13,192 nucleotides of DNA. It comes from CAYMRB01 sp964392615 (GTDB lineage: Bacteria; Planctomycetota; UBA8108). The translations under genes and the position numbers were made by a program. Shown piece after piece: positions 1-6,526 of this stretch (within the stretch, counting starts at the first letter, position 1; every line of letters starts with the position of its first letter). The DNA lies in contig CAYMRB010000288.1 in NCBI GenBank assembly GCA_964392615.1, positions 1 to 13,192 of the forward strand, given 5' to 3'. Under the pieces are notes generated by a model. The model saw nothing but the letters and a program-made list of their open reading frames with translations, did not search any database and was not told the origin of the DNA.

Positions 1-152
1 GAGCGCTGGAAAGCCCTCAGCTGCGTCGAGCGTCTTTCCGAGACAGGCTCCTAGCGATAGCAGTCAACATCGACACGACGGTCCGCGTCCGGCGGCGGTC
101 GCTCGGCCGGCTTACGAAGAGGCTTCCGTCTTGATCAGCGCGGAGTGATCGC

Positions 153-1508
153 TCAGAGCTTGCGGATGCGGATCTTCCGCAGCGCCAGCGGCAGCGCGTG
201 ATCCTGGAAGCCGATGGGGCCGGTTTTCGGACGGGTCTTGATCTTCGGGTGATCGAGCTTCACCGCGTTGACCGTCACGCCGTTCAGGCGCACCGTCAGG
301 TCGTTGCCCAAGCACGTGATGTCGAAACGGTTCCACTCGCCAGCCGGCTTGGCCGCGGCCTTCGTCGGCGGAATGCCCGGGATGATGCCGCCTGACGTGT
401 GATCGTTGAGTCCGCTGCCCTCCTTTCGGCGGTCGAGGATCTGCACCTCGATGCCCTTGGCGACCGGGCTCGTCTTGTCGCCGACGTGGAAGTAGAAGCC
501 GCTGTTGCCCCCCTTCTCGACCTTGTACTCGAACTCGATCTCGAAGTCCTTGTACTGCTCTTTCGTCCACAGATACGCGTCGAAGCGGGACCAGCCCCTC
601 TCGCCGGGGCGCGGCACCAGCGTGACGACACCGGTGTCGTCGATCTTCCAATTCCCGGCGCTCTTCTCCCAATGGCGCGACAGGTCGTTCTTCTCGAGGA
701 GATCGACCCACGGGCCGGGATCGGGCAGCTCGAGCAGCTCGACCTTGCGGAACTCGATCGGGTGGCTCTCGGACTGCAGCGAGATCGTGCCGCGCTTCAG
801 CGGGATGTCGGCGCCGGCCTCGAGCAGACGTCGCGCGTCCGCATCCCTGCCGTCGAGCTGCGGGTCGGTGTACTCGAGGACGACTTCGCCCTCGACGATG
901 TGCCGAATCCTGTTGCCGAACACCTCGACTTCGACGGTGACCCACTGATCGCCGCGGTACGTCTTCGACCGCGACTTCGTGCAGTGTGGCGTGTGCAGCT
1001 TGCCGTTCATCACGACGTGCGTGCCCGGCGTGCAGAGATTGACGGTCGAGCGTTCGCCCTTCTCGCCTCCGCCCAGGAGTTGCACCTCGATCGACGCGGG
1101 GAACTTCTGGTCCTTCGTCATCGTCTCCGGCGCCTGACCGTGGAGCATCAGGCCGCTATTGCGATACGCCCAGCCCGGACCGCCGGGGACCTGGTCGCCG
1201 ACGAAGCGATACTCGGCGCGCAGCCGGTAGTTGGAGAACGACTCGTCGTAGAAGATGTGCCCGAACTTGCCACCGAACTCCTCGTAGCCTTCGTAGCCGA
1301 CTTTCAGGAGGCCGTCTTCGACGCGGAACGTGTTCTTGTAGTTGTCGCCGAGTTCGTAGCCGGTGATCTTGACCTTCCAGTCCTTCAAGTCTTTGCCGTT
1401 GAAGAGCTGGATCCACTTCTCTTCCTTCTTCTTCGCGGCATCGTCTGCGGCCACGACCGCGGGCGAAATCGTCAGAGCCAGAAGTGCCAGAGTCAGGCTT
1501 GCGCGCAT
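153..1508 (-). CDS. Secreted protein with two tandem DUF1080 (3-keto-disaccharide hydrolase-like) domains
   Basis: The 451-residue product begins with a signal peptide (residues 1-20, hydrophobic MRASLTLALLALTISPAVVA, cleavage likely after AVVA), so it acts outside the cytoplasm. Residues ~31-261 form one DUF1080 beta-jelly-roll, with LFNGKDLKDW near the start, RNSGLMLHG at 117-124, IEVQLLGG at 140-147 and CTPGTHV at 159-165. Residues ~266-451 form a second, shorter copy with GGNSGFYFHV at 333-342, GIEVQILD at 352-359 and PAGEWNRF at 388-395. Family members are linked to glycan or keto-sugar hydrolysis and are greatly expanded in Planctomycetes; the substrate cannot be read from sequence. The ATG at 1508 is chosen because it gives a clean signal peptide and has GGAGG 11 nt upstream; a GTG at 1511 is a close alternative. 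It lies 43 nt downstream of the HD gene and is probably the last gene of that operon. Identity of the fold is confident, enzymatic activity is inferred. Confidence 0.9.
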   Translation of the reverse strand: MRASLTLALLALTISPAVVAADDAAKKKEEKWIQLFNGKDLKDWKVKITGYELGDNYKNTFRVEDGLLKVGYEGYEEFGGKFGHIFYDESFSNYRLRAEYRFVGDQVPGGPGWAYRNSGLMLHGQAPETMTKDQKFPASIEVQLLGGGEKGERSTVNLCTPGTHVVMNGKLHTPHCTKSRSKTYRGDQWVTVEVEVFGNRIRHIVEGEVVLEYTDPQLDGRDADARRLLEAGADIPLKRGTISLQSESHPIEFRKVELLELPDPGPWVDLLEKNDLSRHWEKSAGNWKIDDTGVVTLVPRPGERGWSRFDAYLWTKEQYKDFEIEFEYKVEKGGNSGFYFHVGDKTSPVAKGIEVQILDRRKEGSGLNDHTSGGIIPGIPPTKAAAKPAGEWNRFDITCLGNDLTVRLNGVTVNAVKLDHPKIKTRPKTGPIGFQDHALPLALRKIRIRKL

Positions 1509-1551
1509 CACGGTTCGGTCCTCCATCTCGAGTTTCATTTCCTTCACGGTG

Positions 1552-2136
1552 TCAGCTCGACGCATCGCGGTGTTTCCACCAATGGTTCGGATCGGCGTCG
1601 CGGCACTCCAGCGCGATCTTGCGGGCGGATTCCGTGCGAAACGACGCGATGCAGTTGTCGATCCACTCCCGCGTGTCGTAACCGCGAGCGCGGTATTCGA
1701 TGGCCTGGACGAAGCACTCGAGGAGGTCGGCATCCTTCGCGATGCGGGACTCCGGCGTCTCCTTCGCAGTGGCCTCGCCGCACAGATCGCGCAGCTTCGC
1801 GCCGATCGCTTCGGGCAGCTGTGCGCATTGGTCGTCGACGACACGCTGTTCCGCGCTGCTCTTGGCACACGATTCCGAGTCTGCCGTGTCGAGATAGCGA
1901 CGGCCCAGCCGATGCTGGTCGTTGACGCGCGTCTCGGCGGTGTCGTGAAAGACGGCCAGCGTCGCGGCGCGATCCGGATTCGCCCCCTCGAGCTCGGCGA
2001 GCACCCAAGCGATCGCTGCGGTGCGGAACGAGTGCTCGGCGACGCTCTCCGGATCGTCGATGCCGGCGCACCACCAACCGGAGCGGCGCACGCGCTTGAG
2101 CTGTCCGAGCTCGAAGAGGTAGTTGGCGAGGCTCAC
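1552..2136 (-). CDS. HD-domain phosphohydrolase, YfbR/HDDC2-like 5'-deoxynucleotidase family
   Basis: This 194-residue cytoplasmic protein matches the length of YfbR/HDDC2-type HD hydrolases (about 190-200 residues), metal-dependent enzymes that dephosphorylate (deoxy)nucleoside monophosphates. Visible family features are the RSGW segment at 18-21, PESVAEHSFR at 29-38 supplying the first metal His (H35), the HD pair H64-D65 followed by E68 in HDTAE, and a late acidic ligand, probably D135, in RIAKDADLLE. The start is GTG at 2136-2134: it gives the family-typical N terminus, and it overlaps the upstream sulfatase stop as GTGA, which implies translational coupling. There is no signal peptide, unlike the two exported neighbours, so it does not share their compartment. 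Substrate is uncertain; other phosphomonoesters are possible. Pairing with a sulfatase is unusual and its meaning is unknown. Confidence 0.88.
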   Translation of the reverse strand: MSLANYLFELGQLKRVRRSGWWCAGIDDPESVAEHSFRTAAIAWVLAELEGANPDRAATLAVFHDTAETRVNDQHRLGRRYLDTADSESCAKSSAEQRVVDDQCAQLPEAIGAKLRDLCGEATAKETPESRIAKDADLLECFVQAIEYRARGYDTREWIDNCIASFRTESARKIALECRDADPNHWWKHRDASS

Positions 2137-3548
2137 AGTCGCTTCGTCGCCTTCTTCTTGGCCGGGCCCTTCTTCGCGGGCCTCTTTCTCGGGGCGGGCT
2201 TCTTCCACCGCGCGGACGGCACGTGCGCGTCCGCGATCGCGGCCTCGATGCGCTTGACGACATCGGGGCTTGCCGCCGCGATGTCGTTCTTCTCGCCGAT
2301 GTCGGTCGAGAGATCGTACAGCTCCACCGGTCGGTTCCCTTTCTTGACGCCCTTGTAGCGTCCGATGCGCACGGCCTGGGCGAAGCCGCGCTCGTAGAAT
2401 TCCCAGTAGAGATACTCGTGGGCCTTCTGCGGCTTGCCGAGGAGCGCGTTCACGAACGAGATACCATCGTGCCCGCCGGGATCCTTCGCACCCGCCAGCT
2501 CGGCCGCGGTCGGCATCAAGTCCTGGAAGCAGCCGATGTGATCGGAGACCGAGCCCGCGCGGATCTTGCCGGGCCAGCGCGCGACGAGCGGCACTCGGAT
2601 GCCGCCTTCGTAGAGGTCGCGCTTGAGACCGCGCAGAGCTCCGTTGGAGTCGAAGAAGTCCGGCTTCGCCCCGCCTTCGGCGTGCGGTCCGTTGTCCGAC
2701 GTGAAGAGCACGATCGTCTTCTCGTCGATGCGGTGTTTCTTCAGACGTTCCATCAAGCGGCCGATGTCGCGATCGAGGCGCGTGATCATCGCCGCGTGCC
2801 CCTTCTGCGGATCCGGCCAATCGCGGTCGGCGTACGGGCCCCAGTCGGGCACCTCCATTCCCTTGCGGCCGGCCTCGTTGTTGGCGTGGGGCAGCGTGAC
2901 CGCGAGGTAGAGGAAGAACGGTCGACTCTTGTTGCGATCGACGAACTCGAGCGCTTCCCGGGCCATCAGGTCGTGGCTGTACTCGACCTGCTTCGTCGCG
3001 ACGCCCTGGCCCCACTTGCCTTCGTTCGGAACGACGTTCTTCAGAACGACGCGCTCCTCGTTGCGCAGAAGGAACGACGGGTAGTAGTTGTGGGCGTGGT
3101 GCTGATCGAAGTAGCCGTAGAAGAAATCGAAGCCCTGCTTGGTCGGCACGCCGGTCGAGCCTTCGTGCCCGAGGCCCCATTTGCCGACGAGACCCGTGCG
3201 ATAGCCCGCAGCGTGCACGACCTTCGCGACGGTCATGTCCTCCGGCCGCAGGTTGTCCTTGCCGTTGCCGCGGATGAACGCGTGGCCGGTGTGCAGCCCG
3301 GTCATCAGCACGCAACGCGACGGCGCGCAGACCGTCGAGCCGGCGTAGAAGTCGGTGAACCGGACGCCTTCGGCCGCGAGGCGGTCGATGTTCGGCGTCT
3401 GGATGACCTTCTGGCCGAAGCAGCCCAAGTCGCCATAGCCGAGGTCGTCGGCCATGATGAAAATGATGTTGGGCGACTCGGCTGGCGCCGCACTCGTCGA
3501 ACGTGCGGATGCGGCTGCCACCAGAAGGAGCAGGAGCGGAATGCGCAT
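2133..3548 (-). CDS. Secreted type I sulfatase (arylsulfatase family, formylglycine-dependent)
   Basis: The 471-residue product hydrolyses sulfate esters, probably on glycans, outside the cytoplasm. Residues 1-21 form a signal peptide (MRIPLLLLLVAAASARSTSA). The sulfatase domain follows: NIIFIMADDLGYGD at 27-40 with metal-binding D34 and D35; CAPSR at 74-78, in which C74 is the residue converted to formylglycine; GKWGLGH at 122-128; TLPHAN at 218-223; SDNGPH at 284-289 with metal ligands D285 and N286; and K309 in the GLKRDLYEGGIRVP segment. All key catalytic positions look intact. Maturation needs a sulfatase-modifying enzyme, which is not in this window. Residues 447-471 form an Ala/Pro/Lys tail in which 13 of 25 residues are Lys or Arg. 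The ATG at 3548 is preceded by GAGG with 7-nt spacing. It heads a probable sulfatase-HD-DUF1080 operon. Substrate specificity cannot be assigned. Confidence 0.96.
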   Translation of the reverse strand: MRIPLLLLLVAAASARSTSAAPAESPNIIFIMADDLGYGDLGCFGQKVIQTPNIDRLAAEGVRFTDFYAGSTVCAPSRCVLMTGLHTGHAFIRGNGKDNLRPEDMTVAKVVHAAGYRTGLVGKWGLGHEGSTGVPTKQGFDFFYGYFDQHHAHNYYPSFLLRNEERVVLKNVVPNEGKWGQGVATKQVEYSHDLMAREALEFVDRNKSRPFFLYLAVTLPHANNEAGRKGMEVPDWGPYADRDWPDPQKGHAAMITRLDRDIGRLMERLKKHRIDEKTIVLFTSDNGPHAEGGAKPDFFDSNGALRGLKRDLYEGGIRVPLVARWPGKIRAGSVSDHIGCFQDLMPTAAELAGAKDPGGHDGISFVNALLGKPQKAHEYLYWEFYERGFAQAVRIGRYKGVKKGNRPVELYDLSTDIGEKNDIAAASPDVVKRIEAAIADAHVPSARWKKPAPRKRPAKKGPAKKKATKRL

Positions 3549-3580
3549 GGATGGACCTCGTTTCGGGGGGGGCGGCCGGC

Positions 3581-3608
3581 ATCTTAACCGTTCCACACCG
3601 ACTTTCAC
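3581..3608 (-). promoter_or_regulatory. Candidate sigma70-type promoter for the sulfatase operon
   Basis: On the minus strand GTGAAA (3608-3603) and TAAGAT (3586-3581) are separated by 16 nt. Each matches the -35 or -10 consensus at four of six positions. It is an AT-richer island in GC-rich DNA, in the 83-nt gap between the kinase stop and the sulfatase start. The transcript would begin near 3574, about 26 nt upstream of the start codon. Planctomycete promoters are poorly defined, so this is a guess from pattern. Confidence 0.3.
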
Positions 3609-3631
3609 ACGCGCTCGGCCAGACGTGCGAA

Positions 3632-4537
3632 TCAGCTCGCCGTCAATTGCTCGAGCCAGCCCTCGAGCTCGCCGGATTCCGAGCGCTCGACGTAGCGGGC
3701 GAAGTGCTTCGCGCCGTATCGGGCGTAGTCGGGTCCGAGGCCCGGCAGGCCGCTTTGCAGATAGCCCCACAGCGACCCGCGCAGGTCGGAGACGAGCATC
3801 ATCAGGCGAATACGCGCGTGGTCTGCCGGTTGTACGGTCCCGTCGAGGTAGGTCTCGAGGAGCAGGTCGATTCCCTCGTCGTCGAGCTCCTGATTGGCCG
3901 CGAAGCCGCCGAGGTCGAAGAACGGATCGCCCATTCCCCCGTACTCCCAGTCGAGCAAGTAGACGCGCTCGCAGTCGTCGACGAGGTTCGCGGCGACGAG
4001 GTCGTTGTGACACGGCACGCGGCGCGTGTCAGTATCCTGCAGCGCCGTCTCGATCCGCTCGCCGACCGCCAGGCCAGCCGGCAGCGATTCGGGGAACTCG
4101 ATGCCCTTCTCGCAGGCGAGCTCGTGGTATGAGCGCACGGCATCGAAGGGGCAGAACGATCCCGGGAACTCCGGTCCGTCGTGGACCTGGCGCAGGCTCG
4201 CGACGATCCGAGCGAGGATCGGTGGCTTCCGGGCCGTTTCGGCAGTCAGCGTGCGTCCCGGCTGGAACCGCACGACGAGGAGGCCGTGCTCCGGCGACGC
4301 GTGGAGCACTTCCGGGCCGACTCCGAGGTCTGCCGCGATCTGGGCGCACGCGTACTCGTGCTCGCGCCGGATGCCGAGCAGGTCGCTGTGCGGACCCGGG
4401 CTGCGCAGCACCCAGGATCCCCCGTCGATCTCGACCTGGAAGTTGTGGTGCGTGATGCCGCTCTCGAGCGGTGTGACGACGGCGACGCGGCCTTTCCACC
4501 CAGGGACCTCGTCCAGGAGCGTGCGGATATCGGTCAT
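3632..4537 (-). CDS. Choline kinase/aminoglycoside-phosphotransferase-fold kinase (LicA-like)
   Basis: This 301-residue cytoplasmic protein has the protein-kinase-like fold of small-molecule phosphotransferases. The nucleotide loop is SGITHHNFQV (26-35), followed by VLRSPG (43-48). A conserved helix glutamate is likely E59 or E61. The catalytic Brenner-type motif is CHNDLVAANLV (176-186), with base D179 and metal ligand N184. The second metal motif is LLDWEYGGMGDPFFDLG (194-210), beginning with D196. The DWEYGG form and the V-L-R-x-P-G strand resemble choline/ethanolamine kinases of the LicA type more than antibiotic-resistance kinases. Substrate is not determinable from sequence; choline, another amino alcohol, an amino sugar or a thiamine-like compound are all possible. 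It starts 48 nt after the toroid-protein gene and probably shares its transcript. The SD is weak (GAGG about 12 nt upstream). Confidence 0.87.
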   Translation of the reverse strand: MTDIRTLLDEVPGWKGRVAVVTPLESGITHHNFQVEIDGGSWVLRSPGPHSDLLGIRREHEYACAQIAADLGVGPEVLHASPEHGLLVVRFQPGRTLTAETARKPPILARIVASLRQVHDGPEFPGSFCPFDAVRSYHELACEKGIEFPESLPAGLAVGERIETALQDTDTRRVPCHNDLVAANLVDDCERVYLLDWEYGGMGDPFFDLGGFAANQELDDEGIDLLLETYLDGTVQPADHARIRLMMLVSDLRGSLWGYLQSGLPGLGPDYARYGAKHFARYVERSESGELEGWLEQLTAS

Positions 4538-4555
4538 CGCAATCGCGGGCCTCGG

Positions 4556-4581
4556 CCGATCGGGCAGCTGCGTCGGATCGG
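4556..4581 (-). repeat. Intergenic inverted repeat (CCGATC...GATCGG)
   Basis: CCGATC at 4556-4561 and GATCGG at 4576-4581 could pair as a 6-bp stem with a 14-nt loop in the 48-nt gap between the toroid-protein stop and the kinase start. There is no U-tract in either direction, so it is not a standard intrinsic terminator. It could be a processing or attenuation hairpin, or chance in GC-rich DNA. Confidence 0.22.
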
Positions 4582-4585
4582 ACAG

Positions 4586-5695
4586 TCAGCGCTCGTGGAT
4601 CGGCAGGAATCGATAGGGAAGCTGTAGGACAATCAACGCCATCGCGGTACGCACGACAGCGCTCGGCTCCGATTTCGAAGCGGGCCAGAAGCCATCCTTC
4701 TTATCCTGGTATCGGATCAACCGCTCTCGAACCCATGGGAAGTACTCCTTCCAGGCGGAGCCGCCGACCTGGAAGAACGCCTGCGCGCAGTAATACTGCG
4801 CATAGTGGGGGAAAGCGCCCGTGTACCGATAGTTCTTCTGTAGATAGATCACGCCGCTGCGCAGCCGCGACGACGAGTAGTCGCCGAGGCTATACAGGAT
4901 GCAGACGCCGGCTGCAGAGCGCGGGAACGGGCTGACCCCGATGAGGGGCGGTCCGCTCATGCGGTAGCGGAAGCTGCCGTTCGAGCGCTGGGCGCGCTCG
5001 ATGAAGCGTTTCGCGCGGCTGCGCACGGTCGTATCGACCGGAATGCCGAGATTGCTCGCCGCGCGCAGGGCCATCGTCTGACACACCGCGATCGACGTGT
5101 CGCCGCCGTTCGCGCGGAATCCCTCGGTCCAAGGCACGTAGTCCCACGCGCCCTCCTTCGTCTGCGAGCGCTCGATGAGCCGTACCGCGCGCTCGAGTGC
5201 GTCGCGGATCCGCTCATGGTCGCCGTGGCTCATGCCGTACAGCTGGGCGAGGAACAGCGTCGCGAAGCCGTGTCCATACATACGACCGCGGTCGCCGTCG
5301 TCGATATAGCCGGACGAGTTCTGCTGGAACGAGAGAATCGTCCGCGTGACGTCGTCGAGCGCGGCCGTCCAATCTTGAGGTCCGGAGCGGTCGGTGAAAC
5401 CGCCGGTCAGCAGGGCGAGGCCCGTGAGGGCATTCGCCGCGACGGGAAACTCGCTGGTGGTGAAAGAGAGCGTCCTCGTCTGTTCGGCTACGAGCCACTT
5501 GAGGCCCTTGTGGACGCTGATTCGCAGCTGCGGAGTGATCTCCTCGCGGATGACACGACGACTCGACGCACCACGCGAGGCGTCCCTGACGCGCCCCCGG
5601 TCCTGCGTCGGCGCGATGCCCGCCAGGAGGACGAGGCTGACGAGCCAGCCCGCCACGGCCCAGCGACTCCACGGTTTTCGGCCTTGGCGCTCCAT
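4586..5695 (-). CDS. Membrane-anchored prenyltransferase/squalene-oxidase-repeat (alpha-toroid) protein
   Basis: The 369-residue product starts with a basic stretch and a single hydrophobic helix (residues ~13-28, AVAGWLVSLVLLAGIA), which is either a signal anchor or an uncleaved signal peptide; the rest would be periplasmic. From ~55 to 360 it shows the helical repeats of the prenyltransferase/squalene-oxidase superfamily: GLKWLVAEQ (64-72), SFQQNSSGYID (122-132), LIERSQTKEGAWDY (173-186), FIERAQRSNGSFRY (231-244), YLQKNYRYTGAF (284-295) and YQDKKDGFWPAS (329-340). Each is a helix ending in a Gly-aromatic turn, as in QW motifs. No DXDD acid of squalene-hopene cyclase and no zinc ligands of protein prenyltransferases are seen, so a binding or scaffold role is more likely than terpene cyclisation. 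Such proteins are common in Planctomycetes. The ATG at 5695 is chosen; an adjacent GTG at 5698 is possible. Function unknown. Confidence 0.83.
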   Translation of the reverse strand: MERQGRKPWSRWAVAGWLVSLVLLAGIAPTQDRGRVRDASRGASSRRVIREEITPQLRISVHKGLKWLVAEQTRTLSFTTSEFPVAANALTGLALLTGGFTDRSGPQDWTAALDDVTRTILSFQQNSSGYIDDGDRGRMYGHGFATLFLAQLYGMSHGDHERIRDALERAVRLIERSQTKEGAWDYVPWTEGFRANGGDTSIAVCQTMALRAASNLGIPVDTTVRSRAKRFIERAQRSNGSFRYRMSGPPLIGVSPFPRSAAGVCILYSLGDYSSSRLRSGVIYLQKNYRYTGAFPHYAQYYCAQAFFQVGGSAWKEYFPWVRERLIRYQDKKDGFWPASKSEPSAVVRTAMALIVLQLPYRFLPIHER

Positions 5696-5807
5696 CACGG
5701 CCTGCGTCTCGGTGCCAATCTACCAGCTTGGGTAGCCTACCTGGGTCGACCGAAGCTTACCAGCCCGTTGAAGGCGGGCGAACCGAGCGAAACGGTGTCA
5801 TGCCTTG

Positions 5808-5813
5808 TATTAT
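5808..5813 (+). promoter_or_regulatory. Candidate -10 element for kptA
   Basis: TATTAT matches the -10 consensus TATAAT at five of six positions and sits 40 nt upstream of the kptA start codon. No good -35 box is visible 16-18 nt upstream. It overlaps the left arm of the inverted repeat at 5811-5839. Confidence 0.3.
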
Positions 5814-5839
5814 CACCCATTCCCCGCGGCACAGTGATA
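5811..5839 (+). repeat. Inverted repeat TATCAC-17 nt-GTGATA in the kptA leader
   Basis: TATCAC (5811-5816) and GTGATA (5834-5839) are perfect 6-nt inverted arms around a 17-nt spacer. The left arm overlaps the proposed -10 element, and the right arm ends 5 nt before the kptA Shine-Dalgarno sequence. It could be an operator for a dimeric regulator or an RNA hairpin near the ribosome site. A 6-bp match can also arise by chance. Confidence 0.3.
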
Positions 5840-5844
5840 GGGGT

Positions 5845-5849
5845 GGAGG
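5845..5849 (+). promoter_or_regulatory. Shine-Dalgarno sequence of kptA
   Basis: GGAGG lies 4 nt before ATG at 5854. It selects this start over in-frame upstream codons such as ATG at 5800, because homology to KptA begins at this methionine. Confidence 0.7.
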
Positions 5850-5853
5850 CGAT

Positions 5854-6396
5854 ATGCGTGGCGACCTCGTACGCACGAGCAAGTTTCTCAGCCGCATTCT
5901 GCGGCATCATCCGGAGTCCATCGGGCTCGAGCTCGACGAGGGCGGATGGGCGGACCTCGATACGCTCGTGTCCCTCGCGAACGGCGCCGGCCGTCGCCTC
6001 ACGCGGGAGCAGATCCTCCAGGTCGTCGCCCGGAACGACAAGCAGCGCTTCGCGGTCTCGGCCGACGGCCGTCGCATTCGCGCCAACCAGGGGCACTCGA
6101 TTCGCATCGATCTCGGCCCCGAGCCGCGGTCGCCTCCGGAGCGCCTCTTTCACGGCACGGCCGAGAGGAACCTCGAGTCGATCCACCGTCAGGGCCTCAT
6201 CCGCGGCAGCCGCCAGCACGTCCACCTGTCCCTCGATGAGGAGACCGCGACCCGGGTCGGACGGCGTCACGGTCGACCCATCGTCCTCGTGGTGGACGCC
6301 GGCGCCATGGTCCGCGACGGATTCGAGTTCTTCCTGTCCGAGAACGGCGTGTGGCTGACCGAGCGCGTGCCGCCACGGTACCTCGCGTCCCCCTGA
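5854..6396 (+). CDS. kptA: RNA 2'-phosphotransferase (Tpt1/KptA family)
   Basis: The 180-residue product is almost the length of E. coli KptA. The family transfers the 2'-phosphate from an RNA splice junction to NAD+, releasing nicotinamide and ADP-ribose 1'',2''-cyclic phosphate. The N-terminal winged-helix part shows LVRTSKFLSRILRHHPE (5-21), with R17-H18 matching the catalytic Arg-His pair, then NDKQRF (61-66) with R65 and ANQGHS (77-82). The C-terminal ADP-ribosyltransferase-like part shows LFHGT (98-102) for NAD binding and RQHVHLS (120-126) with R120, completing the expected Arg-His-Arg-Arg set. It therefore looks active. It is divergent from the toroid-protein gene, and no ligase or other RNA-repair gene is nearby. 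Its physiological substrate in bacteria is not established, since bacteria lack the tRNA-splicing pathway that makes 2'-phosphates. Confidence 0.96.
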   Translation: MRGDLVRTSKFLSRILRHHPESIGLELDEGGWADLDTLVSLANGAGRRLTREQILQVVARNDKQRFAVSADGRRIRANQGHSIRIDLGPEPRSPPERLFHGTAERNLESIHRQGLIRGSRQHVHLSLDEETATRVGRRHGRPIVLVVDAGAMVRDGFEFFLSENGVWLTERVPPRYLASP

Positions 6397-6526
6397 CATT
6401 CCCGGAATCGGCGAATTGTCGTCATTCATGCGCGAACGCGATGGTTCCGGCATTGCATCGTCCGGCGCCGATTGGTAAGAGGACACGCGGATCGCTGCCT
6501 GGATCACACGCGGAAGATCGGATCGT

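Noticed and set aside
3..134. Partial plus-strand open frame at the left edge ending at TGA 132-134, convergent with the DUF1080 gene.
   Set aside because: Only about 43 codons are visible, with no recognised motif, and other frames are open over part of the same stretch. It may be the tail of a gene outside the window, but this cannot be supported.
399..1925. Long open frame of about 500 codons on the plus strand, opposite the DUF1080 and HD genes.
   Set aside because: It is antisense to well-conserved genes, has no recognisable domain and is explained by GC-rich codon bias, which keeps opposite frames open.
2223..3587. Long open plus-strand frame opposite the sulfatase.
   Set aside because: It is a mirror of the sulfatase codon pattern, rich in Val/Asp/Arg, with no domain or SD.
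3632..4537. Antibiotic-resistance aminoglycoside phosphotransferase.
   Set aside because: The HNDL...N and DWEYGG motifs are shared by the whole fold, and the details look more like choline-kinase-type enzymes; no resistance context is present.
4556..4581. Possible intrinsic terminator between the toroid-protein and kinase genes.
   Set aside because: There is only a 6-bp stem and no U-tract; it is listed merely as a low-confidence inverted repeat.
4586..5695. Squalene-hopene cyclase.
   Set aside because: It is about half the usual length of ~630 residues, lacks DXDD and has an N-terminal membrane anchor.
6397..6526. Possible promoter for etfB (TTGCAT, 17 nt, TAAGAG) in the gap after kptA.
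   Set aside because: Both boxes match consensus at only three of six positions, which is expected by chance; no clear hairpin terminator for kptA was seen either.
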